Positions 36,240 through 45,716 are shown, numbered from the stretch's first letter. The stretch: 64,000 nucleotides of DNA from Paraburkholderia sp. BL10I2N1 (GCF_004361815.1 NZ_SNWA01000002.1:2046001-2110000), one strand, 5' to 3'. Notes: generated by a model not told the origin, from the letters alone. A program made the numbers and translations.

Positions 36240-37079
36240 ATGAAACTCTCGAAACCGTTGTTTGCGCCGCACACGTCGCTGGTTGAGCGCGTGTGGTATT
36301 TCGCGCTGCGCGGGCTGGCCGTGCTGACGCTGTTGTATCTGATCCTGCCGGTGCTGGCGATCGTGCCGCTGTCGTTCTCGTCGAGCACGTTTCTGGTGTA
36401 TCCGATACCGGGCTGGTCGATGCGCTGGTATCAGAACCTGATCGCCTCAGACGAGTGGCGCATGGCGGCAAAGAACAGCTTTATCGTGGCGCCTTCGGCG
36501 ACGGTCGTGGCGACGATCCTCGGCACGCTTGCAGCCATCGGGCTGACGAAAGCGAATTTTCGCGGCAAGGCGCTGCTGATGGCAATCCTGATCTCGCCGA
36601 TGATCGTGCCGGTGGTGGTGGTGGGTGTCGGCATGTATCTGTTCTTTGCGCCGATCGGGTTGGCGAATACCTACATCGGGCTGATTCTGGCTCATGCGTC
36701 GCTGGGCGTGCCGTTCGTCGTGACGACGGTGGCGGCGACGCTGCAGGGGTTCAACTACAACCTGGTGCGCGCGAGCCTCTCGCTCGGGGCGAATCCGGTG
36801 AAGACGTTCTTCCGCATCACCTTGCCGGTGATCGCGCCAGGGGTGATTTCGGGGGCGCTGTTTGCGTTCGCCACCTCCTTCGACGAGGTGGTGGTCACGC
36901 TGTTCCTTGCCGGTGCGAATCAGACGACGTTGCCGCGTCAGATGTTCACGGGTATCCGCGAGAACATCAGCCCGACGATCGCCGCGCTTGCGACGATCCT
37001 GATTATCTTCTCGACGTCTCTGCTACTCGCACTTGAATGGCTGCGCGGCAGGAATGCGGCGCGCGCGGTGGCTGCCTGA
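36240..37079 (+). CDS. ABC transporter permease (PotC-like)
   Basis: A 279-residue permease with six predicted helices, starting MKLSKPLFAPHTSLVERVWYF. The coupling loop NLVRASLSLGANPVKTFFRITLPVIAPG is the conserved EAA motif that docks to the ATPase. GGAG lies seven bases before the ATG. It pairs with the PotB-like subunit immediately upstream to form the transmembrane channel of the amine importer. Confidence 0.93.
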   Translation: MKLSKPLFAPHTSLVERVWYFALRGLAVLTLLYLILPVLAIVPLSFSSSTFLVYPIPGWSMRWYQNLIASDEWRMAAKNSFIVAPSATVVATILGTLAAIGLTKANFRGKALLMAILISPMIVPVVVVGVGMYLFFAPIGLANTYIGLILAHASLGVPFVVTTVAATLQGFNYNLVRASLSLGANPVKTFFRITLPVIAPGVISGALFAFATSFDEVVVTLFLAGANQTTLPRQMFTGIRENISPTIAALATILIIFSTSLLLALEWLRGRNAARAVAA

Positions 37080-37206
37080 CTGAAGTCCGTCTTTGGGGCG
37101 AGCGCGTTTGCCTGGAAGAAGGCCCGCCTTGCGGTGCATCACGCGACCTGGTTTGCACACGAACAAGGCCTCGCTCAAGCATCAGGCGATACTGGCGGAG
37201 AGTCGT

Positions 37207-38676
37207 TTGAACACATCAGACAAGTCAGTTGTCGGCCCGTCCCGGGCATCGCGGGTGTTCAGTTCCCTTTCTGCCGGGGGCGCGGCATCGCCGCTCAAGA
37301 GAAGTTTCTGGATGCTGGAAGCAGAGTCGCCATTGCAGGCATGCGCGACGTTGCAGGGTCACGCGGTCGCTGACGTCGCGATCATCGGCGGCGGGTATGT
37401 GGGTCTATGGACCGCGCTGACGATAAAGGACATCAGTCCAGACACGAAAGTCGTCGTGATCGAACAGGATGTTTGTGGCGGCGGCGCCTCTGGTCGTAAC
37501 GGCGGCTTTGTGATGTCCTGGTGGCCAAAGATCGCTTCGCTGCTGACTTTCTCGGAGACGCAGGAGGCCCTTTTTCTGGCGCGCGCATCGGAGCAGGCGA
37601 TCGGTGAGATAGAGGCGTTCTGCGGCAGGTACGGCATAGACGCGCATTTCCGGCGCGCTGGCTGGTTGTGGACCGCGACTTCGGAGGCCCAACTGGAATC
37701 GTGGCGTGCGACGATAGCCGCCTGCGAGCGAGTGGGCGAAAAGCCCTTCGAGGCAGTTTCGAGTGATGAAGTTGCCCTCAGGACGGGATCGGGCGTGCAC
37801 CGCTCGGGAGTCCTGGAGCGAACTAATGCCACTGTGCAACCGGCCGCATTAATTCGAGGCATGCGCAGGGTCGCGCTGGAGCGTGGAGTCCTGATATACG
37901 AAAACAGCCAGGTTCGTGAATTTACCCACGATTGCCCTTCAGTGATCCGTACCGCAAACGGCGAAATCCGTGCAGAGACAGTTGTGCTGGCCACGAACGC
38001 CTGGGCGGCATCCATCCCGGAACTTTCGCGGTTGATCGTGCCGGTCAACAGTTCCATCGTTGTCACCGAGCCGGTTCCTGATCGCCTCAGATCAATCGGC
38101 TGGACGGGCGGCGAAGCGATTACCGATTCCCAGTTGATGGTCAATTACTACCGGACAACACGTGACGGCCGGATTGCATTCGGAAAGGGGACGGGTGCGC
38201 TCGCCTTCGGCTCGGCTATCGGCAGCACGTTCAGTTACCACGAAGCGAGCTGTTCGCTTGCACTGCAGGATTTCCGGCGCACATATCCGATGCTCGCTGA
38301 CGTCCCGATTTCGCACGCGTGGTCCGGTCCCATCGATCGTACGTACGACAGCCTGCCGGTGTTCGGGACTCTGCCTGGCACGGAGCACGTCCACTACGGC
38401 ATTGGCTGGAGTGGCAATGGTGTAGGGCCGAGCCGGATAGGGGGCAAGATACTGGCCAGTCTGGCTTTGCGACGGTCAGACGAGTGGAGTCATTGCTCGC
38501 TCGTTGAGCGCAAGCCGAAACAGTTTCCACCGGAGCCCATCAAGTATCTCGGAGGTTCGCTGGTTCGTCGTGCCGTCCTGCGAAAAGAGCGTCGCGAAGC
38601 GGTGGACGGCAAGGCCAGACGAATCGACATCGCGCTCGCCAGGCTCGCGCCCTCCGGGCTTGAAGATAAAGCGTAA
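37207..38676 (+). CDS. FAD-dependent amine oxidoreductase (PuuB/DAO family)
   Basis: A 489-residue flavoenzyme of the D-amino-acid oxidase/gamma-glutamylputrescine oxidase group. SFWMLEAESPLQACATLQG precedes the FAD dinucleotide fold ADVAIIGGGYVGLWTAL; further family marks are GRNGGFVMSWWPK (close to the RNGG motif), TVVLATNAWAA-like text and a C-terminal HYGIGWSGNGVGPSRIGGKILA. It would oxidise the amine brought in by the importer. The start is a TTG at 37207 with GGAG at 37197-37200; the next candidate, ATG 37312, would remove the SFW segment conserved in relatives. A 127-base spacer follows the permease. Confidence 0.83.
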   Translation: MNTSDKSVVGPSRASRVFSSLSAGGAASPLKRSFWMLEAESPLQACATLQGHAVADVAIIGGGYVGLWTALTIKDISPDTKVVVIEQDVCGGGASGRNGGFVMSWWPKIASLLTFSETQEALFLARASEQAIGEIEAFCGRYGIDAHFRRAGWLWTATSEAQLESWRATIAACERVGEKPFEAVSSDEVALRTGSGVHRSGVLERTNATVQPAALIRGMRRVALERGVLIYENSQVREFTHDCPSVIRTANGEIRAETVVLATNAWAASIPELSRLIVPVNSSIVVTEPVPDRLRSIGWTGGEAITDSQLMVNYYRTTRDGRIAFGKGTGALAFGSAIGSTFSYHEASCSLALQDFRRTYPMLADVPISHAWSGPIDRTYDSLPVFGTLPGTEHVHYGIGWSGNGVGPSRIGGKILASLALRRSDEWSHCSLVERKPKQFPPEPIKYLGGSLVRRAVLRKERREAVDGKARRIDIALARLAPSGLEDKA

Positions 38677-39071
38677 GGCCGTGGCAACTGCGGTCAACTG
38701 ACGGCCGGTCCTCCCTGCTTGTGCCAATGCTCGTCCCATGTCATTCGTATTCCTGGTAAGTTATTGATTTCTCTATCTCCTTCATGCGATTGCACTGAAC
38801 ACAGGATTTCGGTTTCGCAAAGCTTGAGATTGTGATCGGTCGGACTGGTAAAGTGTGTGCGCCGCAGGTATTGGATAGGCGTGCTACTGATCAACGTGAT
38901 CGGCTCGGATGGCTTGAGGCCGCTTTTTTGAGAGCGAATCCGGACTGCACGGCGGGCCCCACTGCAACTGACCTGATAAAGTGGCCGCTGAAGGCTATAT
39001 TGACCCTTCTGCTTGAACCTTGTGCTCGTTTTTAACGGGTTTTGTCAGCATGACTTTTTGAATCTGTTGCG
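38677..39071. other. Intergenic interval, no convincing gene
   Basis: About 395 bases, less GC-rich than its surroundings. A 67-codon plus-strand frame at 38832-39035 has no ribosome site or recognised domain. The region around 38990-39060 is T-rich and could hold the promoter of the small lipoprotein. Confidence 0.45.
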
Positions 39072-39209
39072 ATGCGATTTCCTTTCCGGTTAGTCAGTCT
39101 GCTTGCCGCAGCAGTGTTTCTTCTCGCCGGCTGCGGTCTGTTCGGTTGTGGCGGTGCTGCGACCAACGGTGCCGCATTCGGTGGATGCCACGTCGGTAGC
39201 AACTTCTGA
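39072..39209 (+). CDS. 45-residue Cys/Gly-rich lipoprotein
   Basis: A tiny gene too short for most ORF filters. The product begins MRFPFRLVSLLAAAVFLLAG followed by Cys21, a textbook lipoprotein signal with a LAGC lipobox. The mature peptide is only about 25 residues, rich in Gly, and has two more cysteines besides the lipidated one (LFGCGG and GGCHVG). It is reminiscent in size of entericidin-like lipoproteins but does not match their sequence. No clear Shine-Dalgarno site precedes the ATG, which lowers confidence. Confidence 0.55.
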   Translation: MRFPFRLVSLLAAAVFLLAGCGLFGCGGAATNGAAFGGCHVGSNF

Positions 39210-39460
39210 TTTTCAAGCGTCTATTGATGTGTCTGCCACCCCCGAAGGCGGCCAGGATGGTCGGCCTCGCTTCTTTTTACGGGTTGTGTCGCGATAACGA
39301 AACGCCTCCCATTTGCAAAGGCTTTGGCGGGCGGAGAGCGTTTGGATCCGGCTTACGATATCGACCTTTTGCGCCTTGCGGCCCGCCGGCCTGGTTGCCG
39401 GCAGGTGCGCATTGAGCATAAGCGAATGGACCGAAACGACGGACGGCGCCGCAGTCTGTT

Positions 39461-41110
39461 TTATTTCAGGAATGTCATCTGCACGACCTTCACGATAACA
39501 AGGCCGACTGCCAGCACCAGATAGCCGCGCAGCACGCCCATCCAGACACGCTTGGCCAGCGTCAGGTTCGGAGGGGGCAGTTCGTCTAGCGGAGGCATGC
39601 GCCATGTCGCGCGCGCGTCCTTCGCATACGACTGCACGTTTCCGTCCGCCGGGTCATTGTGCAGCCTGCGAATCCCGACCGTTGCGGCATAGCCAATGAC
39701 GGCCAGCAGCGTCCCGCCCGCCAGCACTTCGAGAATCGTTTCGCCCGAGATGTCCGGATACATCACCGACGCGGTCAGGATGATGGACAGCATGACCAGC
39801 ACCCAGATGACGGCGCCCGTGAACAGGTTGAGCTTCTTCGAGTTGACCCACGGGCCCAGCACGGCCTTGTCATTGCAGAGCAGCAGCAGGAACACCGTGG
39901 CGCTCGGCAGCAGCACGCCCGCAAGCGTCTGCACCGCCATGGTCAACAGGCCGAGCGGGCTGCCCGGAATCAGCACCAGCGCTGCCGCCGCGGCGACGAT
40001 GACGAAGTACACCAGATAGAAGCCCTTCGCGTCCGACACGCCGCGATGCAGCGAGTGGCGAATCCTGAACACATCGCCGATGGCGTAGGCGGTCGACAGC
40101 GACACCGCTGCAGCGCCGATGATGCAGGCGTCAAACAGGGCCACGGCAAAGAGCACAGCCGACGTGCGCCCCGCATATTTCTCCAGTCCAGCGATCACGC
40201 CTCCCGCGTCGGTGAAATTACCGAACTCGGGCCTTCCGTCGAACAGCGCCGCACAGAAGGAGATCATCGCTACTGCACCGATCAGCACGAACACGATGCC
40301 AATCCACAGATCGGCCTTCTCGTATTTCATGAATCGCGGCGTGATGCGCTTGTCCACCACGTAGCTCTGCTGGAAGAACAGCTGCCACGGCGCGACTGTG
40401 GTCCCGACGATGCCGATCACGAGAAGCATCACGTCAGAGAGCCTGGAGTGGGCGGGCCAGTTCGGAATGAAGAAGTCGCGCGCCAGCTGGCTGACCGGCG
40501 GATGAATCGACACCAGCACCGGCACCAGCAGCAGACTCAGCACGCACAACGCCACGGCGAAGCGTTCGAAACGGCGGAAGTTGCCGGTGCTGACGGCGGC
40601 CATCGTGAGCGCGGCGGCAATGCACACGCCGGCGATCTTCGAGAGGCCGAAGAAGTCAAGGACGAATGTAATCCCGATGAACTCGGTGACAATGGTCAGC
40701 GCGTTGAGAATGAACAGGTCGACGACGCTGAACGCCCCCCAGAACTTGCCGAAGCGTTCGAAGATGAGGCGCGCGTGGCCGACGCCGGTCACGGCGCCGA
40801 GCCGCAGCACCATTTCCTGGTTCACGAACAGCACGGGGACCAGCAGCAGCATGGTCCAGAGCAGGGTGGTGCCATAGTTTTGCCCCGCCTGGGTGTAGGT
40901 GCCGAAGGCGCCGGCATCGTTATCGCCGACCATGACGATGAGCCCGGGTCCGAGAATGGCCAGCAGCGTTCGAAAGCGCGCCCACCAACTGGTGCGCGGG
41001 GCGGTGTCGTGGTGGGCGATGGTGCCGAGCGCCCCCTTGATGTCGCCGAGGTGGGCTTCATCGAGCACGGCGCTGCGCACGGCTGTGATCTGGGTAGGAG
41101 TGGAGGACAT
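39461..41110 (-). CDS. NRAMP-fold transporter without canonical DPGN/MPH motifs (possible Mg2+ type)
   Basis: A 549-residue polytopic membrane protein of the NRAMP (SLC11) family with about 11 helices. At the first helix the usual metal-binding DPGN is replaced by DNDAGAFGTYTQAG, and in the sixth helix the usual MPH is replaced by GTTVAPWQLFFQQS. These substitutions mark the NRAMP-related Mg2+ transporter branch rather than MntH-type Mn2+/Fe2+ carriers; this is an inference from motifs. ATG 41110 is taken although the frame is open to 41389. A 46-codon ORF and a nested hairpin lie in the leader. Confidence 0.85.
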   Translation of the reverse strand: MSSTPTQITAVRSAVLDEAHLGDIKGALGTIAHHDTAPRTSWWARFRTLLAILGPGLIVMVGDNDAGAFGTYTQAGQNYGTTLLWTMLLLVPVLFVNQEMVLRLGAVTGVGHARLIFERFGKFWGAFSVVDLFILNALTIVTEFIGITFVLDFFGLSKIAGVCIAAALTMAAVSTGNFRRFERFAVALCVLSLLLVPVLVSIHPPVSQLARDFFIPNWPAHSRLSDVMLLVIGIVGTTVAPWQLFFQQSYVVDKRITPRFMKYEKADLWIGIVFVLIGAVAMISFCAALFDGRPEFGNFTDAGGVIAGLEKYAGRTSAVLFAVALFDACIIGAAAVSLSTAYAIGDVFRIRHSLHRGVSDAKGFYLVYFVIVAAAAALVLIPGSPLGLLTMAVQTLAGVLLPSATVFLLLLCNDKAVLGPWVNSKKLNLFTGAVIWVLVMLSIILTASVMYPDISGETILEVLAGGTLLAVIGYAATVGIRRLHNDPADGNVQSYAKDARATWRMPPLDELPPPNLTLAKRVWMGVLRGYLVLAVGLVIVKVVQMTFLK

Positions 41111-41161
41111 GTTGTTTTCTTCGCGTGGTCTGGTTATTGAAGGAAGAACGCGTCGCTCCGG

Positions 41162-41235
41162 CATACGTAAAGGAGTGGTTCGCCGGGCGTGAACCATGGG
41201 ACGGAGTCGCCCGGCGATGGTATCGCTTGCGTATG
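41162..41235 (-). promoter_or_regulatory. Nested hairpin in the leader of the NRAMP-like gene
   Basis: On the minus strand an outer stem CATACG/CGTATG (41230-41235 with 41162-41167) encloses a perfect 9-bp stem CGCCGGGCG/CGCCCGGCG (41208-41216 with 41181-41189). It lies between the stop of a 46-codon ORF (41256) and the transporter ATG (41110). No T run follows, so a translational or Rho-dependent switch is more likely than an intrinsic terminator. Confidence 0.55.
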
Positions 41236-41255
41236 GCGGAAAAGCGCGCAGGAAA

Positions 41256-41396
41256 TTACGAAATGAGCGCTTTGAGGCGCAGCCAGAATGCAGCGAGCCT
41301 ATGCGGTTCGCCGGTGTGCAGCGCAAGCATGGCGTCGTAGTGGTCGCGCGATTCCCGGACATGCGGGAACTGCGACAGGAGGAGGCCAAAGGTCAT
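41256..41396 (-). CDS. 46-residue upstream ORF, possible leader peptide of the NRAMP-like gene
   Basis: A short frame starting at ATG 41396 with GGAG seven bases upstream, ending TAA at 41256-41258. The product begins MTFGLLLSQFPHVRESRDHY and ends FWLRLKALIS; it has no signal peptide and a mixed hydrophobic/charged, helix-prone composition. It is co-directional with the NRAMP-like transporter, whose start is about 145 bases downstream, with a nested hairpin between them. This layout resembles leader ORFs of Mg2+ transporters, but its sequence matches no leader I know. It could also be an independent small protein. Confidence 0.5.
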   Translation of the reverse strand: MTFGLLLSQFPHVRESRDHYDAMLALHTGEPHRLAAFWLRLKALIS

Positions 41397-42447
41397 GATA
41401 TTTCTCCGTGCGTTGTGCTTAACGCGGTTCGCGGAAAGCCAGCAGACACGGAGGTCGGGCGCGTTACGTGCGCGGCGACGGACGTCTACTCGCTTTCCTC
41501 AGGCAAAAGTAAAGGTGAGCGGCATATAGGGTAACTGTCACTGTCTGGCATGGCGGCTCCTTGTCGGCGTCTGATACGCGTGTCTGCTACACGCGTGTTT
41601 ATCCACGTTCGTGCGTGGCCCGATGAATCAGCGATGAATCAGCGAGTCACGCACAAACGCTGCCGCGAACCGAGGCTCGCGACGTGATGCCATACGGACG
41701 CGCGCAATCGCCGCGGCCATATGACGCTATTTAAGGTGCACGAGGAGGGATACTACGGCGCGCACCGTCTGCCTGCTGGCAAGACGGCGGCTTTGAAGGG
41801 AAAGCGCGGACGTCCTGCCGGTCAGGCAGCGAAATCTTTCGAAGGTCGACTACTGCAGGTGTCCAAGGCATCAGCCTCATTTGTGAAGACTGTTAAATTT
41901 TAGGGGTCTGGTGAATCTGAAGTCAACATGATTCTTAAGCAGAGCAAAGATATTGCGAAGCCGGTCTCGCCGGCACCGATGGCCGGTCGGTATGGCGCCG
42001 TATTCTTTCAAAGTGACAGGAAAGGAGGCCATATGAACGTACGTGGTCGATGCTGCGAATGCGAAGCGAACGTGTTCATCATCTGACGTTTTGGCAAGAT
42101 TCCGCGTGCGATGCCTTTTATGCGTTTTTTACTTGCGGTTCTGCACGCGCGCCGAATACAATCCGCCCGTCTCATCAAAAGGAGTCCCTCGTGGACGCAT
42201 GTTCCAGTAGTGGAAGTCCGATGCCGGCCCGTGCCGGCAACGTCATCGCGGGATAGCGACCGCAGGAACCTTCCTTCGCCGCTAGCTCGCTTCAGTCGGG
42301 TTAGCGCGCTTCATCACTGACTGGCTTTGTGCCGGTCTGTCAGCAGCACGCTTCCTTGGTTCGACCGCCTGTCGCAAGTCCGCTTGCGAGGCGCAGTCAC
42401 GTCTTCACACGTCGCCCGGCTTTGCCGGGCTGGACGGGAGTGGGCTT
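41397..42447. other. Gene-poor interval upstream of the NRAMP leader
   Basis: About 1050 bases. The promoter of the NRAMP transcript must lie near 41400-41560 (minus strand); I could not match a yybP-ykoY or M-box riboswitch there. A plus-strand 60-codon frame (41721-41903) is basic with an AT-hook-like KRGRPAG but has no ribosome site. Other short frames look accidental. Confidence 0.45.
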
Positions 42448-42825
42448 ATGCTCGTGAAACGATTTGTCATGTCTTTCGGCGGAGCGGCGCGCCTGCCGCG
42501 TGCGCAGTGCGTTGCCCTGTGGATTGCGGCACGTGCGCATTGTCTCGTCGCGCCTTCCTTCGATCGGACGATTGCTCGCGATACCGGCGAACGCCGGAAT
42601 GCGGGCAGCGTTCGCGCCCGCACCCTCAAGCCGCTGTGCCGCACCGGGGAGAGGGTCGCGCGCGCAGCGCTCCGGCTCGCTTATGCCGGCAATCCTTTGA
42701 CGCCAACCGGCTACGCGATCCTCGCGCTGACGGTTGCCGCCATCGCGCTGGTCGCGATGTTGTCCACGGCGCCCGTCTCTAGAGAACTGTGCAGCGCGTT
42801 ACGGCTGAGCTGGTGGTTTTCCTGA
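42448..42825 (+). CDS. Hypothetical small membrane protein
   Basis: A 125-residue product with a basic N-terminal part and one predicted membrane helix (GYAILALTVAAIALVAMLS, about residues 88-106). GGGAG about 10 bases before the ATG supports the start. I recognise no domain, and an overlapping frame on the same strand (42327-42782) is also open, so the call is tentative. It is followed after 90 bases by the porin gene. Confidence 0.4.
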   Translation: MLVKRFVMSFGGAARLPRAQCVALWIAARAHCLVAPSFDRTIARDTGERRNAGSVRARTLKPLCRTGERVARAALRLAYAGNPLTPTGYAILALTVAAIALVAMLSTAPVSRELCSALRLSWWFS

Positions 42826-42917
42826 ACGCAGCGCGCGTTCACGGTCCCGCCACACTGCGCGTGTCATATGGCTGAACAAACCCGTTGTTTGCCCGGATAA
42901 CCAATCCTTGACCTGTC

Positions 42918-44426
42918 ATGAAACAACTCAAAACACAACGCCTGCGCTTCGCTTCGCCGGTTAGCCTGACCTTCCTGCTGTCACTCGGGTTTGCACCGAC
43001 CGCCTTCGCGCAGACTGCCAATGAGGTGGCCCCCGCTTCGACGCCTCCGCAGGCTGAGGCGCCGTCATCGCCTGCGGCCGGAGCGGAAAGCCCGGCCGTG
43101 ACAGCCGACCAGACGCCGCCGGTACCCACGGGCTTCTGGGACCGTCCCAACCTGTTCGGCGAGATGGGCGGGTTGCGCACGTGGCTCGGCAACTACGGCG
43201 TGACCTTCAACCTGCAGGAAACCAGCGAATATCTGAACAATCTGTCGGGCGGCGTCAGGCGGGGCGGCGCATACGACGGGCTGACCCAGTTCGGCATCGT
43301 CGTCGATACGGACAAGGCGGTCGGCCTGCCGGGCGGCACGTTCAGCTTCTCGGGTCTGCAGATTCACGGCACCAATCTGACCCAGCGGAACCTGCTCACC
43401 TTGCAGAGCGCGAGCGGTATCGAAGCCGACAGCACGACGCGGCTGTGGGAACTCTGGTATCAGCAGTCGCTTGTCGGCGGGAAAGTGGATGTAAAGGTCG
43501 GTCAGCAGAGCCTCGACCAGGAGTTCATGATAAGCCAGTACGCCACCCCGTTCATGAACGCGACGTTCGGCTGGCCGGTGCTGCCGTCGGTCAACATGCC
43601 GGCGGGCGGGCCGGCCTATCCGCTTTCATCGCTGGGTGTGCGCGTGCGCGCCAAACCGGCTGATGCATGGACGGTGTTGGCCGGCGTCTTCGACGGCAAT
43701 CCGGCGGGCAACGGTGTGGGCGATCCACAGCAACTGAATAGCCACGGCACCAACTTCAACCTGGGTAACGGCGCGCTCTTCATCGGCGAAGTGCAGTACG
43801 CGATCAACCAGCCGCCGCCCAACGCGTCCGATCCGCAACCGGCGGGCCTGCCGGGCACGTACAAGCTGGGCTTCTGGCACAACACCGAGCGCTTCGACGA
43901 TCAGCGGGTCGACAACACCGGCCTGTCGCTCGCCAATCCCGCGAGCACGGGCATCCCGCAGACTCACAAGGGCAACTACAGCTTCTACGCGGTTGCCGAC
44001 CAGATGGTCTGGCGACCGAACGCGGACAGCCCGCAGTCGGTGGGCGTGTTTGCCAGAATCATGGGCGCGCCGGGCGACCGCAGCCTGGTCGACCTGGGCG
44101 TCAATGCCGGTGTGACGCTCAAGGCGCCATTCAAGGGGCGCGACAACGATGTGGTCGGCGTGGCAGTCGGCTACGCGAAGATCGGCTCGCATGCCCAGGA
44201 TCTCGCCAGCGACACGGCCTCGTTCACGACACCGGGGTATCCGTCGCGCAGTGCTGAAACCGTCGTCGAGGCGACCTACCAGTATCAGGTCACGCCGTGG
44301 TGGCAGTTGCAGGCCGATTTCCAGTACTTTTTCCGACCGGCGGGCGGGATCCCCAACCCGGAGAATCCTTCGCAACGGGTCGGCAATGAAGCGGTGGTGG
44401 GGGTGCGCACCAATATCGTGTTCTAA
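42918..44426 (+). CDS. OprB-family carbohydrate-selective porin
   Basis: A 502-residue outer-membrane porin. The signal peptide ends after PTAFA (about residue 31), then comes a Pro/Ala-rich linker and the OprB core beginning WDRPNLFGEMGGLRTWLGNYGVTF. Family segments include QETSEYLNNLSGG, LPGGTFSFSGLQIHG, DVKVGQQSLDQEFM and the C-terminal strands QYQVTPWWQLQADFQYFFRPAGG with a final aromatic-type ending (TNIVF). It should admit sugars across the outer membrane. It is monocistronic; its substrate is not revealed by neighbours. Confidence 0.92.
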   Translation: MKQLKTQRLRFASPVSLTFLLSLGFAPTAFAQTANEVAPASTPPQAEAPSSPAAGAESPAVTADQTPPVPTGFWDRPNLFGEMGGLRTWLGNYGVTFNLQETSEYLNNLSGGVRRGGAYDGLTQFGIVVDTDKAVGLPGGTFSFSGLQIHGTNLTQRNLLTLQSASGIEADSTTRLWELWYQQSLVGGKVDVKVGQQSLDQEFMISQYATPFMNATFGWPVLPSVNMPAGGPAYPLSSLGVRVRAKPADAWTVLAGVFDGNPAGNGVGDPQQLNSHGTNFNLGNGALFIGEVQYAINQPPPNASDPQPAGLPGTYKLGFWHNTERFDDQRVDNTGLSLANPASTGIPQTHKGNYSFYAVADQMVWRPNADSPQSVGVFARIMGAPGDRSLVDLGVNAGVTLKAPFKGRDNDVVGVAVGYAKIGSHAQDLASDTASFTTPGYPSRSAETVVEATYQYQVTPWWQLQADFQYFFRPAGGIPNPENPSQRVGNEAVVGVRTNIVF

Positions 44427-44483
44427 CGACTGGATCGCGCGGCATTGTTCGATCATGGGCGCAGCCCGGTTGCCTGTCACAGG

Positions 44484-45671
44484 TCAACGCATATTCCCGG
44501 TGTGGCCCAGCGAGTAGCGGCCCGGTTGCGGCCAGACGGTGAGGCCGTGGGGTTCCATGCCAACCGGAATGGATTTGACGGAGCCGGTTGAAGTATCGAT
44601 CGCGTAGACGACATCGTCAAAACGGCCGGACAGCCACAACGTCTTGCCGTCTGCGCTGACGTTGCCCATGTCAGGACTGCCGCCTCCCGGAATGGGCCAG
44701 GTCGTCAGGACCTTGCGCGTCGCGAAGTCGAGCACCGACACACTCCCTTTGCCGTGGCGTGGTCCGTGAATGAGATTGGAGCCTCGATTCGAGATGTACA
44801 GTTTTGTTCCATCCCGAGCTGGATACAGTCCGTGTGTTCCGATGCCGGTCGGGATAAACCCTAGCTTCGTGAAGCTGTCGCCGTCGACCATGAAAACACC
44901 ATTGGCCATCATGTCGGCCACATAGAACACCTTGCCGTCCGGTGAGACACGAATGTCCTGCGGCATACCCTTCCTGTCGAGTTGAAGGTAGCCCACGACG
45001 TTGCGCTCGACGAGATCGATCTTGGCCAGCTTCCCACCGAATTCACAGGTGAAAAGCGCGTACTTGCCGTCGATCGAGAAATCGGCGTGATTGATGCCCT
45101 TGCACTCCGGGACGGGAAGGCTCGATTGCAGCGTCATCGTATGCGGATCGCGAAAGTCCAGTCGCGCGTGCGCCTCTGCCACCACGATGGCTTCCTTGCC
45201 GTCCGGCGTGAAGTACATGTTGTAGGGATCGTCGACCATCACCTCCTTGCCAGGCTTGCCCGTCTTCGGATCGATCGGAGTCAGGCTGCCGTCCGGTCGA
45301 CCCTCGGCGTTGTTGGCCACCCACAGCGTCTGCAGATCCCATGAAGGGACGACGTGTTGCGGGCTGTAACCGACGTGAAACCTGCCGACGACCTTGAGCG
45401 TGGCCGGATCGATCACATAGACGTCGTTGGAGCGCAGATTGGGCACATAAACCCGCGCCAGCGCGCCCGCTACCGCTGAACTGAGGTGACCGGCGCCCGC
45501 TTCGCTGTACAAATTGCGAGCGTCCGGAACGGGCGGCATACCAGGTACGGTCGCAATAGCCGGCGCAGCGGACGAGATACCGGTGGCACACAAGCCAGCT
45601 GTTGCCAAACAAACGGACAACATGAGCAGCGACAATTTACGAAAACATGGAGGCACGGTGAATTCCGTCAT
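44484..45671 (-). CDS. Exported YVTN/YncE-type beta-propeller protein
   Basis: A 395-residue periplasmic protein. An N-terminal signal (LSLLMLSVCLATAGLCA) precedes repeated propeller blades of the YVTN type, each with a pattern such as VYVPNLRSNDVYVIDPATLKVV, LWVANNAEGRPDGSLTPIDP, KLYISNRGSNLIHG and LWLSGRFDDVVYAID. Such propellers are found as partner or quinoprotein-like proteins in the envelope. It lies 45 bases after the creatininase-fold gene on the same strand and is likely co-transcribed with it. No heme or PQQ ligand motif was found. Confidence 0.85.
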   Translation of the reverse strand: MTEFTVPPCFRKLSLLMLSVCLATAGLCATGISSAAPAIATVPGMPPVPDARNLYSEAGAGHLSSAVAGALARVYVPNLRSNDVYVIDPATLKVVGRFHVGYSPQHVVPSWDLQTLWVANNAEGRPDGSLTPIDPKTGKPGKEVMVDDPYNMYFTPDGKEAIVVAEAHARLDFRDPHTMTLQSSLPVPECKGINHADFSIDGKYALFTCEFGGKLAKIDLVERNVVGYLQLDRKGMPQDIRVSPDGKVFYVADMMANGVFMVDGDSFTKLGFIPTGIGTHGLYPARDGTKLYISNRGSNLIHGPRHGKGSVSVLDFATRKVLTTWPIPGGGSPDMGNVSADGKTLWLSGRFDDVVYAIDTSTGSVKSIPVGMEPHGLTVWPQPGRYSLGHTGNMR

Positions 45672-45716
45672 TGGGCGGCGTATTGATTGGAGGATGGGTC
45701 AAATGCTGACGTCCTG

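Noticed and set aside
41400..41560. yybP-ykoY (Mn2+) or M-box (Mg2+) riboswitch in the NRAMP leader
   Set aside because: The core consensus elements could not be recognised on the minus strand; a covariance-model search would decide.
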